Below are positions 46,165-57,570 of a DNA stretch of 64,000 nucleotides, one piece after another. The position numbers were made by a program, and so were the translations under genes. The first letter of the stretch is position 1; each line of letters begins with the position of its first letter. The notes under the pieces are model-generated. The model saw nothing but the letters and a program-made list of their open reading frames with translations, was not told the DNA's origin and ran no database searches. The stretch comes from Nyssa sinensis (Eukaryota > Streptophyta > Magnoliopsida > Cornales > Nyssaceae), in the NCBI GenBank assembly GCA_008638375.1, contig CM018052.1:13835450-13899449 (forward strand). The letters run 5' to 3'.

Positions 46165-49100
46165 TGTAACACCCTGACTTGATTAATTAATAATTAGTCT
46201 GCTAATTATTAATTAGAACCGACATAAAGAATAATCAAGAAGTAAATCGGGAATCTCTCAGCGGTCACGATAGACCAATAAAATAACTAAACACGTCAAG
46301 AGATGAGGGTGTAATACCCGAACCTAATTATCAATTAATTAGGTGAAATGATGTCATTTTAACACTATAAGAATCCGAATTAGCTAACTACGAAAATCAC
46401 AAATAAATAATAACTGACACGGGGCCTTTGGCATCGAAGTTAACTGAAATACGAAACCCTCAGAAGAAACTGTTTTGAAAAAGGAGCAACAGAAAAGAAA
46501 TTACGCAGAAAAAACCTAAAACAGAATTCTGCGTAGCCAAACAGGGCATAAGCCTAAATGGGGGAAAAATGCCCAAAAGTGAGGCCAAGTGGATTTGAAC
46601 CCTTGACCAAGTGGGGCAAGAATTTAGGCACCTAAAAATAAACCCAGTGGGTTGCCAACAATTTTATGCCTAAATATACAACAGAATTGTATATAAGCTT
46701 AAGTTAACCAAGGCCACCTCCCAAATGGGCCAATAGGATTTAATGCAGCCACCATATAATATAAAATATGTTATATATATATATATCATGGAATCTTGAA
46801 TTTTTGAATATTATAAATGAGGTGGCAGCCCTTAATTGGACCACCACCTCCACCAATCCCTTTTCATTCAAGAGATAAAAAGGAAGGGAGAAATAATTTT
46901 ATATATATATATATATAAATACATAAGGTAATATATGTGTATATGTACGTGCAGTGTATATGAGTGAAGAGGAGGTGCTGCTCCAAAAATAGTATATGTG
47001 TGACAGATCTGTGTAAGTGTGGGTTACCTTGTGGGTGAGAGGTCTAGAGAGAGAAAGTGAGATTGTATGTGCATGGTGTGTGTAACTCACATGGGAATGC
47101 AAGAGGAAGAAAAATGGTGTTGTTGAGAAGATCCTCAACCAAACAAGAAGAGGGGAAGGGCACAAAAGTAAGGTATAACCCTAACCCATAAGTTTCTCTC
47201 TCTCTAGAAAGATTATGTTAAACCTACTGTTTAAAGGTTTTATTTTGCATGCATGATAGTTTAAGTCTGAAATCTTGAATAAAGAGTAGGATGGAACCCT
47301 AAATAGCTTGGAATAATCCAAGAAGCACACGGCTGTACGCAACCACCATGGTCAACCACCTTCAAACTGGGTCTGATTCGACTTGGGTTAAACTCTGATT
47401 GAAGGATAGGAATTAAAACTAGATGCTAAATGGTTCACGAAACAACAAAAATTAGGTGAAATGGCCCTAAGACCAGGGAGAACCGTCAAGTTGCAGGTCA
47501 TGGGTCTGATTTGGGGTATCTCAAAACGAACCCCAATCTCAGTTTTATGAATGCAATATTAATCCCTATGATTGTATGGTTATAACAAGCCAAAAATTAT
47601 CACATTTGGTTAAGAAATAAAGGTATACGACCGAGTTACAGGTCCCACGAAAATGGAAAAAACTAAAACTGGAAATTAGGGTTATTGTTCATCGTCATGG
47701 GGAAGACGATGAACAGTACCAAACACGGGTCGGGTCTGGATCGGGTCGAGTCAGGACCCGACCATGCGCAGATTCGGTTAAGTTGAGTGACGTCGTTTTG
47801 AATAAAAACTTAAAACACTTTGCTTCTGTTTGGTTATAAGAATAGGAAATTAAAATTGAAATTGAAATTGCTTGAGGATAACCCAAACTGTGGATAAGGG
47901 AGACAATGGGGATATTGTATTCCAGTTCTGGCCTAACTGAACCAGTTGGTTCACAATGTTGCCCTTCCAATTAAAAACCAACTGGTTTAGGGTTTATTTT
48001 AATCCCAAATAAAACAGAACTTTGTAGAATTCAAATTTGACCCCAACTATTTTGAATATTTATATTCTGGCCCAGCTTCTGAAAAATTAATGCAAATAGA
48101 CCCCTGAAAAATAAATAATTAATAAAATAATTTATTTTTAATTATTTTATTAATTGGGTAAAATTACTATTTTACCATTGGACACTAAATGACTCAAACG
48201 AAGCCCAAGTTAAATAAGTAAATAGTGCATTTTTACTATTTCGGGCATTCTGGACTCAACGGTGGAGTCCGATTTGAGAAATTAAGCCCCGAAAAATAAA
48301 GACACGTAAATAGTAAATGACTGTACTGCCTCTGATGATACCTAAGGCTAAATAAAAATAAAAAATAGTCCATTTTGATTATGTTGGGCATTCTGGACTC
48401 AACGGTGAAGTCCGATTTGTGAAACCAAGTTTCGAAAAATACAGAGACGTAAATGGTAAATGACTGTACTGCCCCTGATGATACTTAGGGCCAAATAAAA
48501 ATAAAAGATAGTCCATTCTGACTATTTTAGGCACTTTGGACTCAACGGTGGAGTCTGTACTAGCAAACGAAGTACCGAAAAATGTGACGTGTGAAAGTGT
48601 GAAATTACTAAAATGCCCCTGATGCTATACGAAGTCCAAATGGGACGAAAGTGATACTAATAGAAGCCCAAACACTCGTGAAACTATACACATGAATAAA
48701 TGTTGAATCGGGGACAGAATTTTATAGAATATGAAATTACCAAAATGCCCCTAATACTATACGAAGTCTAAATGAAATCCAAATGGGACGAAATTGATAC
48801 CGATAGAAGCCCAGATACTTGTGAAACTGTATACATGATTAAATGATGAATCGGGGTCAGAATCTTATGAAACTTAAAATGACCAAAATACCCCTGAGCA
48901 TGGTAAGTGCAAAGTAGAGGCCGAATAAAGGCCAATCGGATCCAATAAATTGTCATAAGCATAATTATGGAAATTGAAGGGCTAAATAAGACTCCGGAAT
49001 AGTCAACGTATAAAATGAGAAATGACTGATATGTCCCAATGGTCAAAAGAAAATACCAAATGAAGTCCAAAGAACTTAAGAATTAATTTATAAGATATAT

Positions 49101-50794
49101 GGAACATTCTGAGGACCACGATGGGGTCCGGGACAAGAATGATAAAATTACCATTTTGCCCCTAAGGTTAAATAAGTATTTAACTGATAACGATTTGAGT
49201 CTCAAAGACTTATAACTTCATATTTAAGATATGTGGACTATTCTGAGGACCACGACAAGGTCCGGGACAAGAATGGTGAAATTACTGTTTTGCACCTAAG
49301 GTTAAATAAGTACTTAACTGGTAACGATTTGAGTCCAAAAGACTTAAAACTTCATATTTAAGATATGTGGACTATTCTGAGGACCACGACAGGGTCTGGG
49401 AGAAGAATGGTAAAATTATCATTTTGCCCCGAAGGTTAAATAAGTACTTAACTGATAACAATTGGAGTCTAAAAGACTTAGAACTTTATATTTAAGATAT
49501 GTTGACTATTCTAAGGACCACGATATGGTTCGGGTCAAGAATGGTGAAATTACCATTTTGCCCCTAAGGTTGAATAAATACTTAACTAGTAACGATTGAA
49601 GTCTAAATGACTTAGGTTATAATCCTGATAACTACTAAGCCTAATTAAAGAATGAAATAGGCTCGGATGAAACCCAATGAAAGGGCAATAGGCTACTAGG
49701 CTATCTTAGGTAATTCGATAGATGCCTAAGATGATGAATAAGACATGAATGGATAAATTCTGATTTGTCTGTGATTAATGATGATTGTTCAGGATATGCA
49801 AGGAGCTACCTGACGTATTTGGAGATTATCAGATTATTTCTACAAGGAGATAAGCGAACAGTTTGTGAGTAACTTGAAACTTCTGACTTGGTGTATAAGT
49901 TATACTGTCTAGATACTGTATTTTGATCCACTGCACCGTTTTGTATGCTATACTGTTTAGATGCAAATACTTAAATGCATACCCTCTCGTACTATATCAC
50001 ACATGATATGACTTTGGTCTTCTTGATATAGTGCCTTTACTCTTGATTGATATGCTAGCATCCCGTACTGTTCTGTCTTTTTTAATATGTTGTTTCAGTT
50101 AGTTCGGTTCTATTTTATTCTACTTAAACCGTACTTAAAGTGGATTTATTAAACCATTATTTCTGAAGTGATTGAACTATCCATGTGAATTATAGGAAAG
50201 AACGGGTTTTGAAACCCATGACAGGGAACCTGTGTTACTCACTGGGCTTATTTAAGCTCACGTCATTATCCTAACATTTTTCAAGATTTATCTCCATTGG
50301 ATTAGAAGGCATAAAGAGATGATACTAGTAGGCAGTGAGGCATTCCAAGTAAGGATCTGATGGCACTGATTTGTGGAGACTTGGACTCTTGTGAATTGAA
50401 TCTGGTTATTCAGGTGAGTGACATGATACGATTGATTTCATTGATATGCACTATATATTGAGACATGGCTCATGGTAATGGTACTCTAGAGAGATTAGAT
50501 ATGTTCTGTGTTATATGTCAGATTATAGATGTGCTCTGTGGTTAGAGTTATTAGCTATCTGGTGTTAGACTTGCCCTGTGGTACGTCCAAATATGGTATT
50601 TATAAATGAGTTGCATTCTCGAGATGAAAAAGGTTTTAAATTCCGCTGCTCTGACCCTACAATTGGAATGCAATTCGTCGTTAAATTCAGAAGTTTGCCT
50701 TTGGTTAGTCGCATTGCCGGTCGGCAAACTGGCAAGGCGGCTGACTGGCATCACGTCCTCGACATCCGCATAGGGTGGAGTTCGGGATGTGACA
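46165..50794 (+). repeat. 3' LTR of element B (same family as LTR A)
   Basis: 4630 bp. It opens with a perfect 14-bp stem, 4-nt loop hairpin (46184-46215) and an internal second start TGTAATACCCG at 46310. tRNA-like block about 46590-46660; GGTCGAGTC hairpin 47743-47763 and TGACGTCGTTTTGA at 47788-47801; three dyad modules at 48252, 48395 and 48538; 134-bp array 49060-49620; palindrome block 50235-50264; U5 end CACCCTATGCGG in inverse. No coding frame of note. Confidence 0.92.
49060..49620 (+). repeat. 134-bp tandem array in LTR B (four units)
   Basis: The landmark ATTCTGAGGACCACGA occurs at 49106, 49240, 49374 and 49508, exactly 134 bp apart. Confidence 0.93.
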
Positions 50795-50799
50795 CCAAT

Positions 50800-51880
50800 C
50801 ATGAGAGATATGATATATTCATTTACATAAATGAACCACTCAAATATGAGAAATAAAATATTGAAGCATTTAAACATGTGAATAGTCATATACATCGTCC
50901 ATGTATATTCTAAAGTATACTAAGATTTAATCTTTGTATCCAAGAACCCCTATAGGTAAGTCTCACTTGACCTACATAAAATATAATTTTAAATTCAACA
51001 TATTTGGCTATCAAATATTCATGGATATCATATACTCATAATATAAAAAGATAGATATATGAAAAATAAAATTGAGTCATTGGGTATCACATACCTAAAG
51101 AATTTAATAAATTTGGATATCTAATACCCAATTAAAATAATAATTTATATTACTATCAAAATTTCCTATCCATGGATATCATATAACCATAATATAAAAA
51201 GATGGATATATAAAAAATAAAATTGAGCCATTGAGTATCATATACCTAAACAATTTAATAAATTTGGGTATCTAATACCTAATTAAAATAATAATCTATA
51301 TTACTGTCAAGATCGTCTATTCATGGGTATCATATACCTATAATATAAAAAGATGGATATGTAAAAAATAAAATTGAACCATTAGGTATCATATACCTAA
51401 ATAATTTAATTAATTTGAGTATATAATATCCAATTAAAATAATAATCTATATTACTATCAAGATTGTCTATTCATGGGTATCATATACCCATAATATATG
51501 CATAGGTATCATATACCCATAATATAAAAAGATGAATATATAAAGAATAAAATTGAGTTATTAGGTATCATATACTTAAACAATTAAATTTATTTAGGTA
51601 TCTAATACCCAATTAAAATAATAATCTATATTACTATCAAGATTGTTTATTCATGAGTGTTACATACCCATAATATCAAAAGATGGATATATAAAAAAAT
51701 AAAATTATTTAATTAATCCATCCCTATGGGTATCAAACAAGGATTAAATCTTTGTATCAACAGATTGTATCACAAAATCACATTCTAATATACCCAAAAC
51801 AATCGTTTGTTTTTATTAGGATCCATGAATAGGTTTAGAACAAGTAAATATAACTTTCAAAGTTGATGAATTCATGTAAA
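50800..51880 (-). repeat. copia leader with 151-bp tandem repeats
   Basis: The landmark ATATAAAAAGAT recurs at 51041, 51192, 51343, 51522 and 51673. The spacing is 151 bp except one interval lengthened by a 28-bp duplication. Each unit carries copies of GGTATCATATACC, a 5-bp-arm palindrome, and TCTAATACCCAATTAAAATA. In element sense the array follows the PBS closely, so it is the untranslated leader. Confidence 0.88.
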
Positions 51881-51883
51881 GTT

Positions 51884-51895
51884 GCTCTGATACCA
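51884..51895 (-). promoter_or_regulatory. copia primer-binding site
   Basis: GCTCTGATACCA on the plus strand, two bases inside the LTR start at 51898; complementary to initiator-Met tRNA. It identifies the right LTR as the 5' LTR. Confidence 0.9.
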
Positions 51896-51897
51896 AT

Positions 51898-53235
51898 TGT
51901 TGGATTCGTTACCACAACGAATGCAATTTTAAAAATCTATTTGGATATTTTTCTTTTCATGAATCATACAATCTTAAAAAGAAGGTTAGAATTACCTTAT
52001 TCTTGATAATCTTGATTGTTGAAGAAGCCTTCTTGAAGAGATTGATGCAATCTTCCTTGTTCTTGATAATCTTGATTGTTGAAGAAGCTTTCTTGAAGAG
52101 ATTGATGTAATTTTCCTTCTCTTACTCTAGATCTTCTCCTCTTTTCCCTCTATGCAAGTTGTACACCAGAGAGGAAAGTGGGCTCCTCTTTTTCTCTCTC
52201 GGAGGAAAAAAAATCTTTTTGTTATTGTATACGGCTATCCTATTTAAATCACATATTTATAGGGGTTTACAAAATTAAGACAAAATGAGGGATCTAGGGT
52301 CCCACCAAATTAGCTCCAATTAGTCAATTAATTTCTAATTAACTCTTAATTAATTAATGTCTAATTAATTCTAATTAATCCCACTAAATAATTAGAATTG
52401 CACTCTAATTTGGTGAAATAAAGAAAAACCCATAATTACTAAACATATACAATGGACCCCTCTACCTGGATATCAATAATTAGGATTTGAGCCTATACAT
52501 TGTCAAACCAATTCCTAATTATTTTTATAACTTATTTCACCAATTTATTAATCACTATAAAATGGTCAACATCTCAATAAGCAATTTATTGAAAAATCTG
52601 GATCCCAATTTCAGTGATTAAACAATTGAATTAATATATTGGTGATATCCTTCTCTCTAATTTAAAGTGTAGATTTCATCTTGAAAATATGTGTTCTTAC
52701 GGTCTAAACAATAATTTTTCAAGATACCGAGGCGTTGATCTAAGAGACCTCATGTAACACTCCGACCTAATTTATTAATAATTAGTTTACTAATTATTAA
52801 TTAGAAATGAAATAAAGAATGATTAAGAAAATTTATCGGGACTTCCCGATAAGTTACGATGGACTAATAAAAGGATTAAATACACAAAGAAGCGATGTAA
52901 TATGTTAATCTAAATCGTTTGGAGCAAAATTTGAAATACCGTAATTATGAAATTAATAAGCCTCGGGAACCGTGAGGAAAATGGATACGGTGCGAAGCTT
53001 AGAATATCAAGGCTAACTCGGGTCGCAAAAAAGAGAAGTAAAAAAGAAAGATAAAAGGTAAAAAGGCCAAAATATGCATTGTGATTTGTCAAACAAGGCA
53101 TGAGATAAAAAATGGCCAAAAAGAGGCAAAAAGGGTTGGACATGGGAATTAATCCCTAGATAAAAAAGAGTAAGGAACTTATTCCCAAAAAGTTAATCAC
53201 TTGGTCACAAGCACTTTTGTGCTTTATTATACATA

Positions 53236-53266
<31 letters not shown>

Positions 53267-56200
53267 ACTATCCTATAATGCCTAATTTCATAATAACAAA
53301 AATGAGGTGGCAGCCCCTCATTGGACCATCACACCCTCCAATTAGGTTTCATGCAAGTCAAATCAAATATATATAAAATAAAATATATGATATATATATA
53401 TATATATATCTGAGATTGCGTATGTGAAAGTGAAATTCAGAATTCAGAAGTGAAGTGTGTGGGTGTGTGCTCGGGTAGAGAGAGAGTGAGGTGGAGAGGG
53501 AAATGGGTAAATAAGAATTGTGTGTGCATGTGTGTGTATACATGGAGGAATCAAGAATCAAGGTAGAGGAGAAGAATGCAAAAGCTTAAGGAGCTTAGGA
53601 ACCAACTCTAAGAACAGGAATAGGGACTGCCATGAGAGGTAACCCATGAACTGAGCTTTCTCTCTCTAGAATTCAAGTTGTAAAAGTTACTGTTATGGAT
53701 TGTATAATAGTATATACTCTCATGCAATGATGTTTATATATTCAGCACATGAGGAAAGTGAATTTTCATGGGTTGAATAGGCATGAAACCCTAAGGACCG
53801 GCCTGAATTGCCATCGTTGGAAGCTTGAAAAATTGGTCAGGTATCAATGGAAACCAAATTGGTTTTAATGCTTGGAACTTAAAATAAGGTAGATACTGGT
53901 TCCAAAAATCCAAAACGGTTGGAATGGGGCAAAACGGTCAAGAAATGACCAAATTAGGATAAAAAATACAGTGGCTGAAAATCTTAGTGAGTGTGCCGAA
54001 AGGTGAGAGATTGAAGCTCAAAAATCATCCTAAACGAGTCCTTGATGTGTTTAGAAGCAATTTGATACGAAAAACACTAAAAACCGACGTCAGAATTACA
54101 AGAAAAATGAAAAAGAAACCTGCAGTTCCAGCGATCGGCGGTGGAGACGATGCAGGAACGGTGGCCGAAAAATCGGGTGAGGGAGATGACTCTGTTGGGT
54201 CGGACTTTGGGTCAGGTCGGGTCGGGTCGGGTCGAAACCGGACCAAACACAAATAACAGTACTGCAGCGACGTCATTTAAAAGTTTCAATTTAAGTTGAT
54301 TTTCCTTGTTTGGCTACAGGAATAGAAAATCAGAAATTGAATAGAGGTTAGCCTAAAGCCGGAATAAGGTGAATAACTGGGATATGCTGTACCGGTTCTC
54401 TGAACTAACCTGAACTAGCTGGTTCAGGGGTTGTTGGGTTTGGTCTAGGGTTTACTAGGGTAAACCCAATGGTTTAATGAGTTTATTAAAATGAAGAAAA
54501 TCAGAAGTTTAGTAAATTATACTTTGACCCCAACAGTCCTAAAGATGTTGTTTTGGCCCAACCTCTGAAAAATTAATGCATATGAGCCCTAAAAAATAAA
54601 TTAATAATTAAATTATTTTATAAATAGGGTAAAATGACCATATTACCCCTAGGCCATAAATAAAGCAAACAAAGTCCAAACTGAGATTCGAAAAAGGCTA
54701 TCTTAATAGTTTCAAATGTTCCAGACACAATGAATATATTAGATTGGACATTCGGGGACTCCGGAGTGGCCCCACCATAAGATACAAAATTACCAAAATG
54801 CCCTAATATGATACAAGTTCCAAATGAAGTTCAAATTGGATGAAATTGATACTAATGGAAGCCTAAACAGCTATGAACTCGTATATGTGACTAAATAATA
54901 ATTCGGGGTCAGAATATCATAAAATGTAAAATGACCAAAATACCCCTGAGCATAGAAAATGCAAAGCAAAGGCCGAATGAAGGCCAGTTTGATATAATTA
55001 ACCGTCATAAGTATAATTATGTGAATTAAAGGGCTAAATAAGACTCCGGAGCAGTCGGACTATAAAATAAAAAATGACCAATGTGTCCTAATGATCAAAA
55101 GCAGATACCAAATGAAGTCCAAAAGACTTAGAACTTTATATATAAGATATGTGGACTATTTTAAGGACCACGACAGGGTCCCGGACAAGGATAACAAAAT
55201 TACCATTTTATCCATAAGGTTAAATAAGTACTTAATTGATAACGATTAGAGTCCAAATGACTTAGATTATAATCCTGATAGCTACTAAGATTAATTAAGG
55301 AATATAATAGCCTCAGTTGAAACCCAGTGAGAGGGTAATAGGATATTAGACTATCTTAGGTGATCTGATAGATGCCTAAGATGATAAATAAGACATGAAT
55401 GGTTAAATTCTGATCTGTCTGTGATAATGATGATTGTTCAGGATATGCAAGGAGGTACCTGACATATCTAGAGATTATCTGGAGAGTATTAGATTATCTG
55501 TACATGGAGATAAGCATAAAGTTTGTGAGTAACTTGGAACTTCTGACTTGGTGATATTTTAACTATCATAGTATTTTCATATATTGTACTGTTTCATATA
55601 CTGTACTATTTAAATGCATATACTTAAATGCATACTCCTTGTACTGCATTACACATGGCACAATTTTGTTCTGTTCTGCTCTTCTATTCTGTTCGAGTCT
55701 GTTCTATTCTGTTATATGTTATTCGAGGTCCGTTCTGATTCTGTTTTGTTATATTGTGTCTTACTCTTAGGCCCACTCCAGGATTGAGCGGTATGGCTTA
55801 AATAGGCCAGAGCCAAACCCAGAGGGTAGAGGCCCCACGAGTGTCCGCGATGGGCAGTTGGGAAAGGCTCATCTGCCAGATTGGCATCCTGTTCTGTTCT
55901 GTTCTGCTCAATTCTATCCTATTCCATTCTGATCTATGTTGTGAGTAAAACCCAGAGGGTATGGGCCCCTCAAGTGTCCGTTCATGGGCAGTTGGGAAAG
56001 GCTCGAACACACTTGATGATTTGCCTATGTTTCTGGTTTATATATTGGCATCATGTTCTATTCTATTCTGATTTGTTTGTTTTATTTAGTTCGATTCTAT
56101 TTTATTCTACTTAAACTGCATTTAAAGTGGATTTATAAAACTGTTATATCTAAAGTGACTAAACTATCCATGTGTTTTATAAGCAAGAACCGGTTTTGAA

Positions 56201-57236
56201 ACCCATAACAGGGAACCTCTATTACTCACTAGGCTTGTTAAAGCTCACTCTATTATCCTAACATTTTTCAAGATTTATCTCTGATGGATTAGAAGACACA
56301 AAGAAATGAAACTAATAGCTTAGAGGCATCCCAAGCCAGGATTTGATGGCAATGAATTATGGAGTCTTGGATTATTGTGGGCTGAATCATGCTATTCAAG
56401 TTCGTGGTACTATGTCATTGAATTCATTGATACAGAATAGATGTATTGGGACATGGCTTATGTATATTGGTACTCTAGAGATATTGGTGACTAATTATAG
56501 ACGTGCTCTATAATATATAGCTCTGTGGTACATAGACAAGTAGTATCTATATGAGTTGCATTCTCGAGGTGAAAAAGTTTTAAATTCTGCTGTTTTGACC
56601 CTACAATTGGAATGCAATTCATCGGACAGTTCAGAAGTTTGCCTTTGGTTAGTCGCATTATCTGTCAGCAAATCGGTAAGGCAGCTAACTGGCATCACGT
56701 CCTCGGCATCCGCGTAGATGGGGTGCGGGATGTGACACCTAACTCATTAGTAACTCAATGTCACCACTATTATGAACTTGAGTCCGCTATTCTCTCAAGA
56801 TTAAAAGCTTATTATAAATAGTGAATATAAGAATCACGTCAATGATGACAGCTTTATTTGACGTGTTTCTTATAATGACCCAGTTTAGTGTATTCTAAAT
56901 ATACCAATACAATAACCTAGAGTCCACTATTATAGTGGTTGAGATAAACCACCCTATCACATAGAGGTCAAATGTATTACAGCCTTACAGATAAGATGCC
57001 CATTCTTATAAATGACTGCAAACAATTCTAGAATTGCTTGATCATAAGTTTATATCTCCTGTACATAAATCTCATTTATATACATGAACTATTTCTAATA
57101 ACAATTCAAGGACTAACCATCTCATCGTATAAAATAATAACATCCACATGTACGATAATATGAAACTCAATAATAATAAATCAAATTTATTAAATAATAG
57201 CAAAATGTCTTGGATGTGAGAACATACATCCTAACA
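51898..57236 (-). repeat. copia 5' LTR, interrupted by LTR C
   Basis: Aligns to 26280-27634 along its whole length once 52753-56742 is taken out (about 1.35 kb). It shares the 60-bp duplication near 52000-52120. Scattered differences from the left LTR indicate a fairly old insertion. Confidence 0.9.
52753..56737 (+). mobile_element. solo LTR C (same family as A and B), 4.0 kb
   Basis: TGTAACACTCC..GGGATGTGACA; TSD CCTCA at 52748-52752 and CCTAA at 56738-56742, one base changed. The left copia LTR preserves the empty site CCTCACTCATTGGTAAC at 27136. Start hairpin 52775-52800, TA microsatellite about 53228-53265 and 53391-53410, degenerate tRNA-like block 53128-53210, GGGTCGGGTC-rich segment near 54210-54240, GACGTCATTT at 54269-54278, a single 134-bp unit near 55110-55240, and a private duplication at 55815-56005. 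The arginine/glycine-rich frame at 53987-54256 is part of the GC-rich module, not a gene. Confidence 0.9.
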
Positions 57237-57241
57237 ACCTA

Positions 57242-57570
57242 TAGAGCAAGTATAATGTTGTTTCGAACAACTCATCACATTAAGGAGAGTATTGACCTTA
57301 GAACAAAGAAGTAGAGTTCAATATGGTAACTTCTATGGATATCTTCCAATTCCGATCTGTGTGGCTTTTAATCCTACTCGAATTTGGATAACTAACATCT
57401 AAGGCATGCTTTTAATTCATGGTCTATTACTTTCTTTCAATTATAACTTCTTTATTCTTTTCTAACTTAAAACATCAGAGTAGCTAACACTAGAGCCAAT
57501 CCGGTGGCCTTATGAATTTTGCTCTTAATAAGAAGCTTGAAGGGATTAAACTCTAATCAAGAATTAGGTA
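57242..57570 (+). other. possible U5 part of the Tat LTR
   Basis: After the copia TSD the sequence contains ACATCAGAGTAGCTAACACT and CCAATCCGGTGGCCTTATGA, which resemble the U5 end of Tat-type LTRs (GCATCGGAGTGGC.., CCGGTGCC). This would continue the LTR suggested to start near 26179. Boundaries are guesses. Confidence 0.3.

Larger units (their letters stand above)
45020..50794 (+). mobile_element. aberrant non-autonomous gypsy element B with two U5 ends
   Basis: Bounded by TGTCACATCCC at 45020 and GGGATGTGACA at 50794, with the perfect TSD CCAAT (45015-45019 and 50795-50799). Normal order would be LTR-PBS-interior-PPT-LTR. Here the 5' LTR is replaced by 158 bp that are the inverse of the U5 end of the 3' LTR, followed directly by a plus-sense PBS (45186-45197). 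Less than 1 kb of coding-free interior, a PPT (46151-46164) and a full 4.63-kb 3' LTR complete it. Confidence 0.88.
26280..57236 (-). mobile_element. Ty1/copia element split by five later insertions
   Basis: The ends are TGATGGG.. at 26280 and ..CCTAACA at 57236, flanked by the perfect 5-bp target duplication ACCTA at 26275-26279 and 57237-57241. The 3' LTR is on the left and the 5' LTR on the right, with the PBS at 51884-51895. Removing the five nested insertions leaves about 8.3 kb: LTRs of about 1.35 kb, leader repeats, Gag, gag-pre-integrase, integrase, RT and RNase H in copia order, all minus strand. Stops and frameshifts occur throughout. The target is the 3' end of the Tat element. Confidence 0.92.

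Noticed and set aside
53987..54256. 89-residue basic frame in LTR C as a small gene
   Set aside because: The arginine/glycine-rich tail comes from the GGGTCGGGTC module conserved as DNA in several LTRs; sister LTRs do not keep the frame.
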